Assembly: GCA_020722645.1 (NCBI GenBank)
Contig: DYKL01000049.1
Coordinates: 1 to 9,581, forward strand
Source of the DNA: Acetofilamentum sp.
Lineage (GTDB): Bacteria; Bacteroidota; Bacteroidia; Bacteroidales; JAFGUD01
Direction of reading: 5' to 3'
Length of the DNA stretch: 9,581 bases
Shown here: piece after piece, positions 1 to 6,651 of the stretch
Numbering within the stretch: the stretch's first letter is position 1
How the letters are laid out: every line of letters starts with the position of its first letter
Notes under the pieces: model-generated
Told to the model about the DNA's origin: nothing
Database searches by the model: none
Seen by the model: the letters and a program-made list of their open reading frames with translations, nothing else
Position numbers and translations under genes: made by a program

Positions 1-1
1 T

Positions 2-58
2 CACCTGACTGAATTTCAGATATATAAGTATAGACTTACGGATTTAAGGAATTATTGA
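2..58 (+). CDS. possible 3' end of an upstream gene (partial)
   Basis: One plus-strand frame is open from the window edge for 18 codons (HLTEFQIYKYRLTDLRNY) and ends in TGA at 56-58. The other two plus-strand frames meet stops within the first dozen bases, and all three minus-strand frames contain stops in this stretch. A gene ending here would converge on xseA with a 57-bp gap. The tail is too short to recognise a family, and an 18-codon open run can arise by chance, so this is only a possibility. Confidence 0.25.
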   Translation, partial: HLTEFQIYKYRLTDLRNY

Positions 59-73
59 AAATTTTTATCAGAC

Positions 74-115
74 TGACAACTTTACAAACTTTAAGAACTT
101 TAAAACTATACAAAC
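74..115. repeat. 9-bp degenerate tandem repeat between xseA and the left neighbour
   Basis: After a leading TGACAAC (74-80) come four consecutive words: TTTACAAAC (81-89), TTTAAGAAC (90-98), TTTAAAAC (99-106) and TATACAAAC (107-115). The array ends exactly where the xseA stop codon begins. The 12-mer ACTTTACAAACT (79-90) recurs identically at 1713-1724, upstream of the DUF58 gene. No GC-rich hairpin with a U tract is seen, so it is not an obvious terminator. Confidence 0.6.
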
Positions 116-1477
116 TCACTCGACTATCGAGATAACAACTCCATCTTTCAACTGTGTCAAAATTTCATCACCTTTTGTAAGTTCTATGTCAGATTTTACG
201 GATTTTCCGTTTTTTCTTGTTATACTGAAACCTAAATCTAATATATGTTGCGGATTATGAGCATCAATTTTTGAAGCCATTATTTTTAATTCATTTTCTT
301 TCTTTATAAATAAAGCTTTTACGTCATTTTTTAATACATTATTTTTGTTGTCAATTTCTTGAGACTTTAAAAACATCATTTTTTCTGCTTTATTTTTTAG
401 TTCAGTTTTTTTAGTTTTGATAGTTTCTATATTGCTTAAGATGAAATTTTTTGCAGAATATTTTAAATTTTGATTTTTTTGAAAAAGCTTAGTTTTACTT
501 TCGTAAACATAAGAAATAGTTTCATTTTTCAGTCGATTAAAAAGTTTTTCTATCACAAATTTTTCTTCGTCAATTTTATTTTGAACATAAGCGGTTATTT
601 GTTCAAATTTAGAAGTTATTTCAGTATCAAAATCGTAGATTTTATTAACCAAAAAATCAGCAACTGCAGTAGGTGTTTTCAGGCTTTTATGAGCCACTAA
701 ATCGGCAATTGACAAATCTCTTTGATGTCCAATTCCCGTCAAAACGGGCAATGGAAATTGGGCAATATTCTGAGCAATATTGTATGAATCAAAAGCACTT
801 AAATCTAGTTTAGAACCACCACCACGAATTATTACTACCACCTCAAAATTTTCTATTTCTTTGAAAATATTATCAAGTGCCCTGATTATGCTTTCTTCGG
901 TTTTATCACCCTGCATAACAGCTTCAAAAAGTTTATGTTCAAATTTGTAACCGTAGTCATTATTAGTGATATGATTTAAAAAATCGTCTAATCCGGCAGC
1001 AGTAGCAGAAGAAACAATTGCTATTTTTTGCGGTACAAGCGGAAACTCTAAATTTTTGTTCATATCAAAAATCCCGTCTTCTTTTAACCTGTCAATTATT
1101 TCCTGTCTTCTTTTTTCAATATCTCCCACAGTATATGTAGGGTCAATGTCGTGAATAACCAATCCCATACCGTAAACCTGATGAAAATTTACTTCGACAG
1201 TAGCCAAAATTTTTATACCTTCTTTTAAAACAGAACCTGTAACCATTTCAAAATTATCCTGAATAATTCTGTTTTTAAAAGCCCAAATCATTGCTCTCAT
1301 ATTTGCAATAACTTTATCTGTATCTTTCTGTTTTTCAACTAATTGCAAATAAGAATGTCCGCTGTAATTAGTGTTAATCTGACTAATTTCGGCAACTACA
1401 AGATAATAATTTGAAAACGATTCGTCAATTGTTTCCTTAATCATCTCGGTTAATTCTGATAAACTTAAAGGATCCAT
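116..1477 (-). CDS. xseA: exodeoxyribonuclease VII large subunit
   Basis: Cytoplasmic nuclease subunit that, with XseB, degrades single-stranded DNA to acid-soluble oligonucleotides. At 453 residues it matches the family's usual length (E. coli XseA is about 456). Residues 1-110 fit the N-terminal OB fold. The catalytic core spans about 145-285, with SSATAAGLDD (156-165), IIRGGGS (216-222) and GIGHQRD (248-254). D165, R218, H251 and D254 align with residues known to be essential in the E. coli enzyme. Residues 290-405 are a long charged coiled-coil region, and 408-453 are the typical tail (ILDLGFSIT, then GDEI and LKDGVV). The ATG at 1475-1477 gives the normal N-terminus. xseB, often the next gene in Bacteroidota, is not present in the 115 bases downstream. 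The gene diverges from the DUF58-bat cluster and is unlikely to share its function. Confidence 0.95.
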   Translation of the reverse strand: MDPLSLSELTEMIKETIDESFSNYYLVVAEISQINTNYSGHSYLQLVEKQKDTDKVIANMRAMIWAFKNRIIQDNFEMVTGSVLKEGIKILATVEVNFHQVYGMGLVIHDIDPTYTVGDIEKRRQEIIDRLKEDGIFDMNKNLEFPLVPQKIAIVSSATAAGLDDFLNHITNNDYGYKFEHKLFEAVMQGDKTEESIIRALDNIFKEIENFEVVVIIRGGGSKLDLSAFDSYNIAQNIAQFPLPVLTGIGHQRDLSIADLVAHKSLKTPTAVADFLVNKIYDFDTEITSKFEQITAYVQNKIDEEKFVIEKLFNRLKNETISYVYESKTKLFQKNQNLKYSAKNFILSNIETIKTKKTELKNKAEKMMFLKSQEIDNKNNVLKNDVKALFIKKENELKIMASKIDAHNPQHILDLGFSITRKNGKSVKSDIELTKGDEILTQLKDGVVISIVE

Positions 1478-1542
1478 TGTTATGTGTTGATATTTAGATG
1501 TTTAGAAAAAAAATTAGAATAAAATTTTTTAAATTTTTTTTA

Positions 1543-1550
1543 CAAAAATA
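1543..1550 (-). promoter_or_regulatory. candidate -7 box for xseA
   Basis: Read on the minus strand this is TATTTTTG, an exact match to the Bacteroidota -7 consensus TAnnTTTG. It lies 65 bp upstream of the xseA ATG. No clear -33 TTG is seen at the expected distance, and the surroundings are very T-rich, so a chance match is possible. Confidence 0.33.
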
Positions 1551-1628
1551 ACTTTCTTTCTTAAAAATTTCTAATACATAATTGAAAATTTACGATGTTT
1601 TTTAATATTTGCAAATAAAATAGAAAAA

Positions 1629-1663
1629 AGTTGATAGTTCATAGTGCATAGTATTAAGTTCAT
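1629..1663 (+). repeat. heptamer tandem array, five units
   Basis: Five consecutive 7-bp words: AGTTGAT, AGTTCAT, AGTGCAT, AGTATTA, AGTTCAT. Shifted by one base they read GTTGATA, GTTCATA, GTGCATA and so on. These resemble the minus-strand reading of the 21-bp array at 9413-9581, which contains GTGCATA and GTTAATT. Two of the same words recur at 2654-2667. Confidence 0.7.
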
Positions 1664-1691
1664 TTTGAAAGTTCTTTTTTTTGCTAATGAC

Positions 1692-1732
1692 AATGCACTA
1701 TCACAACAATGCACTTTACAAACTGTACAGAC
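1692..1732 (+). repeat. mixed 7-bp and 9-bp words ending in AC
   Basis: This stretch divides into AATGCAC (1692-1698), TATCACAAC (1699-1707), AATGCAC (1708-1714), TTTACAAAC (1715-1723) and TGTACAGAC (1724-1732). AATGCAC is the first monomer of the 21-bp array at the right end of the window. TTTACAAAC is the monomer found beside xseA. ATGCACTAT (1693-1701) is the exact reverse complement of ATAGTGCAT (1641-1649), so the two could pair in a transcript across a 43-nt loop. Confidence 0.55.
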
Positions 1733-1752
1733 GTTTCATGCAACGTCTATAC
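1725..1752. repeat. 28-bp near-palindromic element in the DUF58 leader
   Basis: Inner arms AGACGTT (1729-1735) and AACGTCT (1742-1748) are perfectly complementary around a 6-base loop. With the outer GTA and TAC the arms reach 11 bp with one mismatch. From memory, a perfect palindrome with half-site GTAGAGACGTTGCA is scattered through intergenic DNA of several bacteria; this copy would match it at 25 of 28 positions. It lies 20 bp before the DUF58 start codon. It has no U tract, so it is probably not an intrinsic terminator. Confidence 0.6.
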
Positions 1753-1753
1753 T

Positions 1754-1772
1754 AACTTTATGAACTAAAGTT
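1754..1772 (+). promoter_or_regulatory. leader hairpin abutting the DUF58 start codon
   Basis: AACTTTA (1754-1760) and TAAAGTT (1766-1772) form a perfect 7-bp inverted repeat around a 5-base loop, ending one base before the ATG at 1773. The loop region contains a two-codon open frame, ATG AAC TAA (1760-1768). No Shine-Dalgarno sequence precedes the gene. The structure is AT-rich and weak by itself, so any effect on translation is inference. Confidence 0.4.
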
Positions 1773-2633
1773 ATGAATACAACAGAATTACTAAAAAAAG
1801 TCCGCAAAATTGAAATAAAGACACGTGGATTATCAAAAAATATTTTTGCCGGACAATATCACAGCTCGTTTAAAGGCAGAGGTATGACTTTTAGCGAAGT
1901 TCGTGAGTATCAGTACGGTGATGATATCAGGGCAATAGATTGGAATGTTACAGCTCGTTTCGGACATCCATATATAAAGGTGTTTGAAGAAGAACGTGAA
2001 CTGACTCTGATGTTATTAGTCGATGTAAGCAAGTCCGGTATGTTTGGTTCAGAAGCAATAAAACGTGAATTTATTGCTGAAATAGCGGCTGTTTTATCTT
2101 TTTCGGCAATGCAAAATAATGATAAAATAGGTGTTATCTTTTTTTCTGACAAAATCGAAAAATATATTCCTCCGAAAAAAGGACGAAAACATATTTTGGT
2201 GATAATCAGAGAATTACTCGCTTTTGAGCCTCAAAATAATAAGACTGATATTGGACAGGCTTTGATTTTTTTGAACAATACTATTAAAAAAAGAGCTACT
2301 GTTTTTTTGATTTCCGATTTTCTTTCGCCTGATTATTCTAAACCTATGAGAATTACAGGTTACAAGCACGATTTGATTGGAATGTTCATTTACGACAGAC
2401 TCGAAGAAGAATTGCCAAAAGTTGGAATTATCAATGCTTATGACCCTGAAAATAACAGAACTTTATGGATTAATACAAATAACTCAAAATACAGACAAAA
2501 ACACAAAGAATATTGGCATAATCATCTAAATAATACTAAACAGCTTTTAAGTAGAGCAAATGTAGATTTTATTAAAATAAGAACTGACGAAGACTATGTT
2601 AAACCGCTTGTTTATTTCTTTAAATCCAGATGA
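1773..2633 (+). CDS. DUF58 family protein of the Bat operon, VWA-like fold
   Basis: Soluble protein of 286 residues without signal peptide or membrane segment. The DUF58 signature is REYQYGDDIRAIDWN (44-58), followed by the Bacteroidota-typical ARFGHPYIKVFEEERE. The rest is a von Willebrand A-like domain. DVSKS at 84-88 keeps the DxSxS metal motif (D84, S86, S88), and T158 and D182 can supply the other MIDAS ligands. The family (related to MxaS and YeaD) is usually encoded directly after a MoxR AAA+ ATPase, with which it is thought to act. Here no moxR precedes it; xseA does, on the other strand. The ATG start gives the standard N-terminus (MNTTELLKKVRKIEIKTRGL). A 199-bp repeat-bearing spacer, unusual for this operon, separates it from the next gene. 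Confidence 0.9.
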   Translation: MNTTELLKKVRKIEIKTRGLSKNIFAGQYHSSFKGRGMTFSEVREYQYGDDIRAIDWNVTARFGHPYIKVFEEERELTLMLLVDVSKSGMFGSEAIKREFIAEIAAVLSFSAMQNNDKIGVIFFSDKIEKYIPPKKGRKHILVIIRELLAFEPQNNKTDIGQALIFLNNTIKKRATVFLISDFLSPDYSKPMRITGYKHDLIGMFIYDRLEEELPKVGIINAYDPENNRTLWINTNNSKYRQKHKEYWHNHLNNTKQLLSRANVDFIKIRTDEDYVKPLVYFFKSR

Positions 2634-2653
2634 TAAATGAGTTAAAAGTTCTT

Positions 2654-2710
2654 AGTTGATAGTGCATAGTTTCATTGCTTCATTGTTGATAATTTTGATA
2701 ATTTTGATAA
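2654..2710 (+). repeat. mosaic of 7-, 8- and 9-bp repeat words
   Basis: Two heptamers, AGTTGAT and AGTGCAT (2654-2667), are followed by octamers ATTGCTTC and ATTGTTGA (2674-2689). Overlapping their end is a 9-bp tandem GATAATTTT, at 2688-2696 and 2697-2705 plus a partial copy to 2710. The heptamers match those at 1629-1649, and the octamers match the 8-bp array at 9202-9377. ATTGCTTCATTG (2674-2685) is the exact reverse complement of 2798-2809. Confidence 0.65.
2675..2706 (+). promoter_or_regulatory. candidate Bacteroidota promoter for the bat genes
   Basis: TAATTTTG occurs at 2690-2697 and 2699-2706, both exact matches to the -7 consensus TAnnTTTG. A TTG at 2675-2677 lies 21 bases before the second copy, about right for the -33 element. 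The boxes are created by the 9-bp tandem repeat, so they could equally be a by-product of repeat sequence. A promoter here would let the six downstream genes be transcribed apart from DUF58. Confidence 0.3.
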
Positions 2711-2716
2711 CACAAT

Positions 2717-2809
2717 AAAAGACGTCAGCCAACAATTTAACAATGAAACAATGAAATAATATAGATAAAGGCGTCAGTCAACAATTTAACAATGAAACAA
2801 TGAAGCAAT
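2717..2809 (+). repeat. two direct repeats with 49-bp spacing
   Basis: The 44-bp segments at 2717-2760 and 2766-2809 match at all but about five positions. Each contains a CGTCAG core followed by CAATTTAA and CAATGAAA octamers. The octamers are the reverse complement of TTTCATTG, the phase-shifted monomer of the array at 9202-9377. Copy 1 carries the palindrome GACGTC (2721-2726), changed to GGCGTC in copy 2. The last 12 bp of copy 2 can pair with 2674-2685. Confidence 0.8.
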
Positions 2810-2832
2810 ACTAATCGAATATATTGAAAATT

Positions 2833-3822
2833 ATGAAGAAAATATTAGGCACAATTATCATTTCTTTCTTATTCGTAAATTTAAATGCACAAATTGTTAC
2901 AATCAGGGCATATTTGGATACAAACATTATTGAATTTGCAAATCAAACCGTTTTAAAAATAGATGTAAAAATCCCTGAAAAATCAACGGTTATTTTTCCG
3001 CTATTCCAAGACACTATCAGCGATGGAGTTGAAATTGTAAAAGAAATAGGTATTGACACTATCAGCAATAACCCGTTTGAGCTTGAAATGTCTTATCAAA
3101 TAACATCGTTCAAAGATTCTGTAAGGAATATTGTTCCTTTGCCGGTTATCATAAATAACGACACATTTTACTCAAATCCGCTTCAAATACTTGTAATGCC
3201 TTTACAAGTAGATTCTGCATTTATTGCAAAAATTGACACTAATCAAACTATTCCGATATTTGACATTAAACCGCCTTATGATGCACCTTTTACTTTCAAA
3301 GAATTTTGGTTGCGTTTCGGCAGGTGGATTTTAATTGGGATACTGTTATTAGGAATAGCGATTCTGATTGTTTGGTTAATTTCGAGATATATGAAAAATA
3401 AACCTATTAAATTGCTCGAAAAGCCTGCTATTCCGGCTCATATAACTGCATTTAAAAAATTACAGGAATTAAAAGACAAAAAAATATTCGGAATGGAACA
3501 TTCAAAAGAATATTATTCCGAACTAACCGAAATTTTAAGAACATATATTGAACTTAGATTTAGAATTCCTGCATTAGAAAATACAACCGGTGAAATTATG
3601 CTTAATTTTGAAAGGACTAAACTGCTTGATAATGAGCTGTTTAACTCGCTAAAAATGTTGCTTACAACTGCTGATATGGCAAAATTTGCTAAATACAAAG
3701 CTCAGCAGGATATTAACGAAAAGAATTTTGAAATGGTTTACAACTTTGTTGATTTGACAAAAATCGAACTAAAACCCGAAAATACTGTAAATTTAGAAAT
3801 AACAGAAAAAGGAAATGAATAA
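2833..3822 (+). CDS. BatD-like single-pass membrane protein of the Bat operon
   Basis: Predicted inner-membrane protein of 329 residues between DUF58 and BatA, where Bacteroidota Bat operons usually carry such a gene. Residues 1-19 are a signal peptide with Q at the predicted +1 position (LNA|Q). About 145 exported residues follow, beta-rich by appearance. One membrane segment lies at about 165-184 (WILIGILLLGIAILIVWLIS). The cytoplasmic C-terminal domain (205-310) resembles that of BatD: RFRIPALENTT (242-252) matches KLFIPLSELTR in BatD, and TTADMAKFAKY (278-288) matches DNCETAKYAPV. I prefer the ATG at 2833 over the TTG at 2824, because it begins the signal peptide directly with MKK. The end overlaps batA by 8 bp, implying coupled translation. 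Its precise role is unknown; a scaffold for the VWA proteins is inference. Confidence 0.85.
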   Translation: MKKILGTIIISFLFVNLNAQIVTIRAYLDTNIIEFANQTVLKIDVKIPEKSTVIFPLFQDTISDGVEIVKEIGIDTISNNPFELEMSYQITSFKDSVRNIVPLPVIINNDTFYSNPLQILVMPLQVDSAFIAKIDTNQTIPIFDIKPPYDAPFTFKEFWLRFGRWILIGILLLGIAILIVWLISRYMKNKPIKLLEKPAIPAHITAFKKLQELKDKKIFGMEHSKEYYSELTEILRTYIELRFRIPALENTTGEIMLNFERTKLLDNELFNSLKMLLTTADMAKFAKYKAQQDINEKNFEMVYNFVDLTKIELKPENTVNLEITEKGNE

Positions 3823-4807
3823 TTTAGATTTGACAAAACCCGAATATTTGTGGCTGTTTACGGCTTTTTTGCCTATGTTAGTATGGTATATTTTAAAAAA
3901 TAAAAACGATGCCGCAAAATACAGATTCTCAAATCTCGAAGCCTACAAAAAATCTTCGACACCTGTTCTGTATTATCTTCGTCATATATTGTTCATTCTT
4001 CGTCTATCCGCATTATCTCTGCTGATTATTGCACTTGCTCGTCCAAAAACAATTATCAATGACGGAAGTTCTAAAACTGAGGGTATCAGCATTGCTATGG
4101 CGATTGATATTTCCGGCTCAATGCTGGCTCGTGATTTTAAACCCGACAGATTGACTGTTGCAAAACAAGAGGCTATAAATTTTATATCAGGCAGACCAAA
4201 CGACAGAATCGCTGTTGTTGCCTTTTCCGGCGAGAGTTTTACTCAATGTCCTCTTACTTCTGATCACGCCACTGCAATAAATTTATTAAATCAGCTCGAA
4301 ACCGGTATCATTGAAGATGGTACGGCAATAGGTCTTGGTTTGGCAAATGCAATTGCACGTTTAAAAGATGACAATGCAAAAAGCAAGGTTATTATTCTTT
4401 TGACTGACGGTGTTAATAATACGGGAGAAATTGCTCCTTCTACCGCAGCAGATTTGGCGGCGGCATTAGGAATAAGAGTTTACACTATCGGAATCGGAAA
4501 TAAAGGTTATGCTCCTTATCCGGTGCAGACACCTATGGGTATTGTTTATCAGCAAGTTGAAGTTCAAATAGATGAAGATATTTTAAATGAGATATCCGAC
4601 AAAACCGGCGGAAAATATTTCAGGGCAACTAATGAAGATAAATTGTCGGATATTTATGTTGAAATCGACAAAATGGAAAAAACTATTTTTGAAAAAGAAG
4701 AAAACATTGTTTATAAAGACCATTTTTTGCCGTTTATAATTTTTGCTTTTTTATTAATAATTGAAGAACAGTTGCTTAAATTATTATTTTTTAATGTAAA
4801 ACCTTAA
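3815..4807 (+). CDS. batA: BatA, membrane-anchored VWA domain protein
   Basis: Von Willebrand A protein of 330 residues. Two N-terminal membrane segments lie at about 10-27 and 55-74, the second ending in the family hallmark ALARP. The VWA domain covers about 90-290 and has a complete MIDAS: DISGS (D98, S100, S102), T170 in EDGTAIG and D198 in LLTDG. A C-terminal hydrophobic segment follows at about 303-325. The insertion after IGIGNKG, with YAPYPVQTPMG, is typical of BatA and separates it from BatB. The VWA domain lies between the second and third membrane segments and is probably periplasmic. Bat proteins were named for aerotolerance in Bacteroides; how they protect the envelope is not settled. 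The start codon lies inside the end of the preceding gene (ATGAATAA), and batB follows after 16 bp. Confidence 0.93.
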   Translation: MNNLDLTKPEYLWLFTAFLPMLVWYILKNKNDAAKYRFSNLEAYKKSSTPVLYYLRHILFILRLSALSLLIIALARPKTIINDGSSKTEGISIAMAIDISGSMLARDFKPDRLTVAKQEAINFISGRPNDRIAVVAFSGESFTQCPLTSDHATAINLLNQLETGIIEDGTAIGLGLANAIARLKDDNAKSKVIILLTDGVNNTGEIAPSTAADLAAALGIRVYTIGIGNKGYAPYPVQTPMGIVYQQVEVQIDEDILNEISDKTGGKYFRATNEDKLSDIYVEIDKMEKTIFEKEENIVYKDHFLPFIIFAFLLIIEEQLLKLLFFNVKP

Positions 4808-4823
4808 ATTTTAATTGCTTACG

Positions 4824-5843
4824 ATGGAAGATATTACTTTTGGAAATACTGCTGCTTTTTGGTATTTGTTGATCATACCGGCTTTTTACGTAATTTATGT
4901 TTTGATTTTTCTGAAAAACAAAAAACAGAATAGACTTTTGGGGAATGCAAATATTGTTAATCAGATGAGAATCGAAAAATCTCAAACCAGAACTTGGTTT
5001 AAGTTTTCTGTAATTATGTTGTCTTTTGTAGCATTGATTTTTGCTATAGCGCGTCCGCAGTTTGTTACAGAGACTAAGGTAGATGCAGGTGACGGAAATG
5101 AAATTATTATAGCACTTGATATTTCAAACAGTATGCTTGCCAGCTCAGATGACCCTAATCTATCAAGGCTTAATATGGCAAAAAATTCAATATTCAAATT
5201 CCTTGAAAATTTGAGAAACGAAAAACTCGGTTTAGTTGTTTTTGCCGGACAGGCTGTTTTGCAGATACCTCTGACACAGGATTATTCTGCCTTCCAGTTG
5301 ATTTTAAATTCAATTAAACCCTCTTATTTGACTGCACAAGGCACAGATATTGCCGCAGCTATAAATCTTGGAGTAAGTTCTTTTACCCCTGATAACAAAA
5401 ATCTGAAAACTTTGATTTTAATTTCAGACGGTGAAGACCACGAAGGTAATATTGAAGAAGCAATTGAAAAAGCTAAGTCTGATAATGTTGTCGTTTACAC
5501 AATAGGCATAGGCTCTGCAAGAGGCAACCCTGTATATATTGACGGAAAAGCTCTTACCGATGAAAATGGAGATATTGTTATCAGTAAACTTAACGAAACT
5601 ATTTTGAAACAAATTGCCAATGAAACAAAAGGTGAATATTATAATTTTAATAATAAAACTCATATTTTGAAAGAAATTTATACAAATTCAACTTCAAAAG
5701 AAGACAACGGGAAAACAAAAATATCAAAATTAGACGAAAAATATCACTATTTTGTGTTTCCAGCATTTTTACTTTTACTTTTTGAATTTTTTATATTAAC
5801 ACGAAAAAACAGATGGTTGGCAAAAATCAACATATTTAATTAA
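4824..5843 (+). CDS. batB: BatB, membrane-anchored VWA domain protein
   Basis: VWA protein of 339 residues and paralogue of BatA. Membrane segments lie at about 12-30 and 59-76 (ending AIARPQ), with a third at about 309-326. The VWA domain (about 92-290) keeps all MIDAS ligands: DISNS (D99, S101, S103), T174 in AQGTD and D202 in LISDGEDHEG. Features that favour BatB over BatA are GEDHEG and the segment GNPVYIDG before the second half of the domain. The likely start is the ATG at 4824; a TTG nine bases upstream is in frame but less likely. It sits 16 bp after batA and 10 bp before batC, so the three are surely co-transcribed. Two VWA proteins side by side suggest hetero-oligomer formation, which is inference. 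Confidence 0.93.
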   Translation: MEDITFGNTAAFWYLLIIPAFYVIYVLIFLKNKKQNRLLGNANIVNQMRIEKSQTRTWFKFSVIMLSFVALIFAIARPQFVTETKVDAGDGNEIIIALDISNSMLASSDDPNLSRLNMAKNSIFKFLENLRNEKLGLVVFAGQAVLQIPLTQDYSAFQLILNSIKPSYLTAQGTDIAAAINLGVSSFTPDNKNLKTLILISDGEDHEGNIEEAIEKAKSDNVVVYTIGIGSARGNPVYIDGKALTDENGDIVISKLNETILKQIANETKGEYYNFNNKTHILKEIYTNSTSKEDNGKTKISKLDEKYHYFVFPAFLLLLFEFFILTRKNRWLAKINIFN

Positions 5844-5853
5844 AATATCTGAT

Positions 5854-6615
5854 ATGAGATACATTTTACTAATAACATTGCTGCTTTTGAGCTTGACAAA
5901 TTACGCACAACTCGAAAACAAAAATATTCGCAGAGGTAATAAACATTATTACAACAAAAATTATTCGCGTGCAGAATCAGAATATAAAAAAGCTATTGAT
6001 ATAGACTCCAATTCTTTTATTGCAAATTTTAATTTTGCAAATGCACAGTATAAACAAAAAAATTACAAAAAATCTATTGATAATTATCTGAAATTAACAG
6101 AAAAATCTAAAAATGAAGATACATTAAGTGCTTTATATTACAACATAGCAAATAATTACGTCAAATTGGCTGAGGATACAATGAAGTTAAACGCACTTGA
6201 ACCCGCTATCAATTATTTAGAAAGCTCTTTGGATTTTTATAAAAAATCAATAAAATTAAAGCCCGATGACAAAGAGGCAAAGTTTAATTATCTTGTAGTC
6301 GAAAGAATTTTAGAACAGCTTAAACAGCAACAGCAACAACAAAATCAGCAAAATCAAGAAGAACAGGATAAAAAGGAACAAAATAAAGACGAAAATCAAG
6401 AAAATAATAAAGAAAACGAAAATCAAGAAAACAATGATAAAAATGAGGAACAAAATCCTGAAAAACAAAATCAAGAAGAACAACAGGCATACAATATTCC
6501 TTATGAAGAAATGATGCGTATGCTCAACGCTATAAAGGAACACGATAAAAATACTTATGAAAAGGCTCAGAAAAAAATACAAAAAAATGTTAAATCAAAT
6601 ACAAAGAATTGGTAA
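5854..6615 (+). CDS. batC: BatC, exported TPR protein with Q/N/E/K-rich linker
   Basis: Exported protein of 253 residues. The signal peptide covers residues 1-18, with Q19 at the predicted +1 site (NYA|Q). TPR helices run from about 22 to 155: repeats near 24-57 (RGNKHYYNKNYSRAESEYKKAI) and 58-82, then a longer one near 93-140 whose SIKLKPDDKEAKFNY end is typical of TPRs. Residues 157-211 form a low-complexity linker almost wholly of Q, N, E, K and D, starting with a run of glutamines. A short C-terminal segment (212-253, IPYEEMMRMLNAIKEHD) resembles the conserved BatC tail and may bind a partner. TPRs suggest a protein-docking role beside BatA and BatB. The linker is encoded by CAG/CAA and GAA/AAT-rich DNA that may vary in length between strains. 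BatD follows after 36 bp. Confidence 0.9.
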   Translation: MRYILLITLLLLSLTNYAQLENKNIRRGNKHYYNKNYSRAESEYKKAIDIDSNSFIANFNFANAQYKQKNYKKSIDNYLKLTEKSKNEDTLSALYYNIANNYVKLAEDTMKLNALEPAINYLESSLDFYKKSIKLKPDDKEAKFNYLVVERILEQLKQQQQQQNQQNQEEQDKKEQNKDENQENNKENENQENNDKNEEQNPEKQNQEEQQAYNIPYEEMMRMLNAIKEHDKNTYEKAQKKIQKNVKSNTKNW

Positions 6616-6651
6616 AATAACGTATTTTGCAACAAGAAAACAACCAAAAAT

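Noticed and set aside
9..19. Small palindrome CTGAA-T-TTCAG
   Set aside because: Five-base arms around one base, inside the possible coding tail; expected by chance.
470..700. Plus-strand 76-codon frame opposite xseA
   Set aside because: It lies antisense inside an intact, well-conserved xseA and has no recognisable features.
1582..1611. Promoter for the DUF58 gene (TTG at 1582-1584 and TAATATTTG at 1603-1611)
   Set aside because: The -7 part has one base too many compared with TAnnTTTG, and in such AT-rich DNA this is weak evidence.
2824..2832. TTG start for the BatD-like gene, three codons upstream of the ATG
   Set aside because: The ATG at 2833 gives a normal MKK signal peptide start; the extra residues add nothing.
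6310..6582. Minus-strand 90-codon frame opposite batC
   Set aside because: It is the complement of the Q/N/E/K-rich tract, giving a run of F, L and I; a composition shadow of batC.
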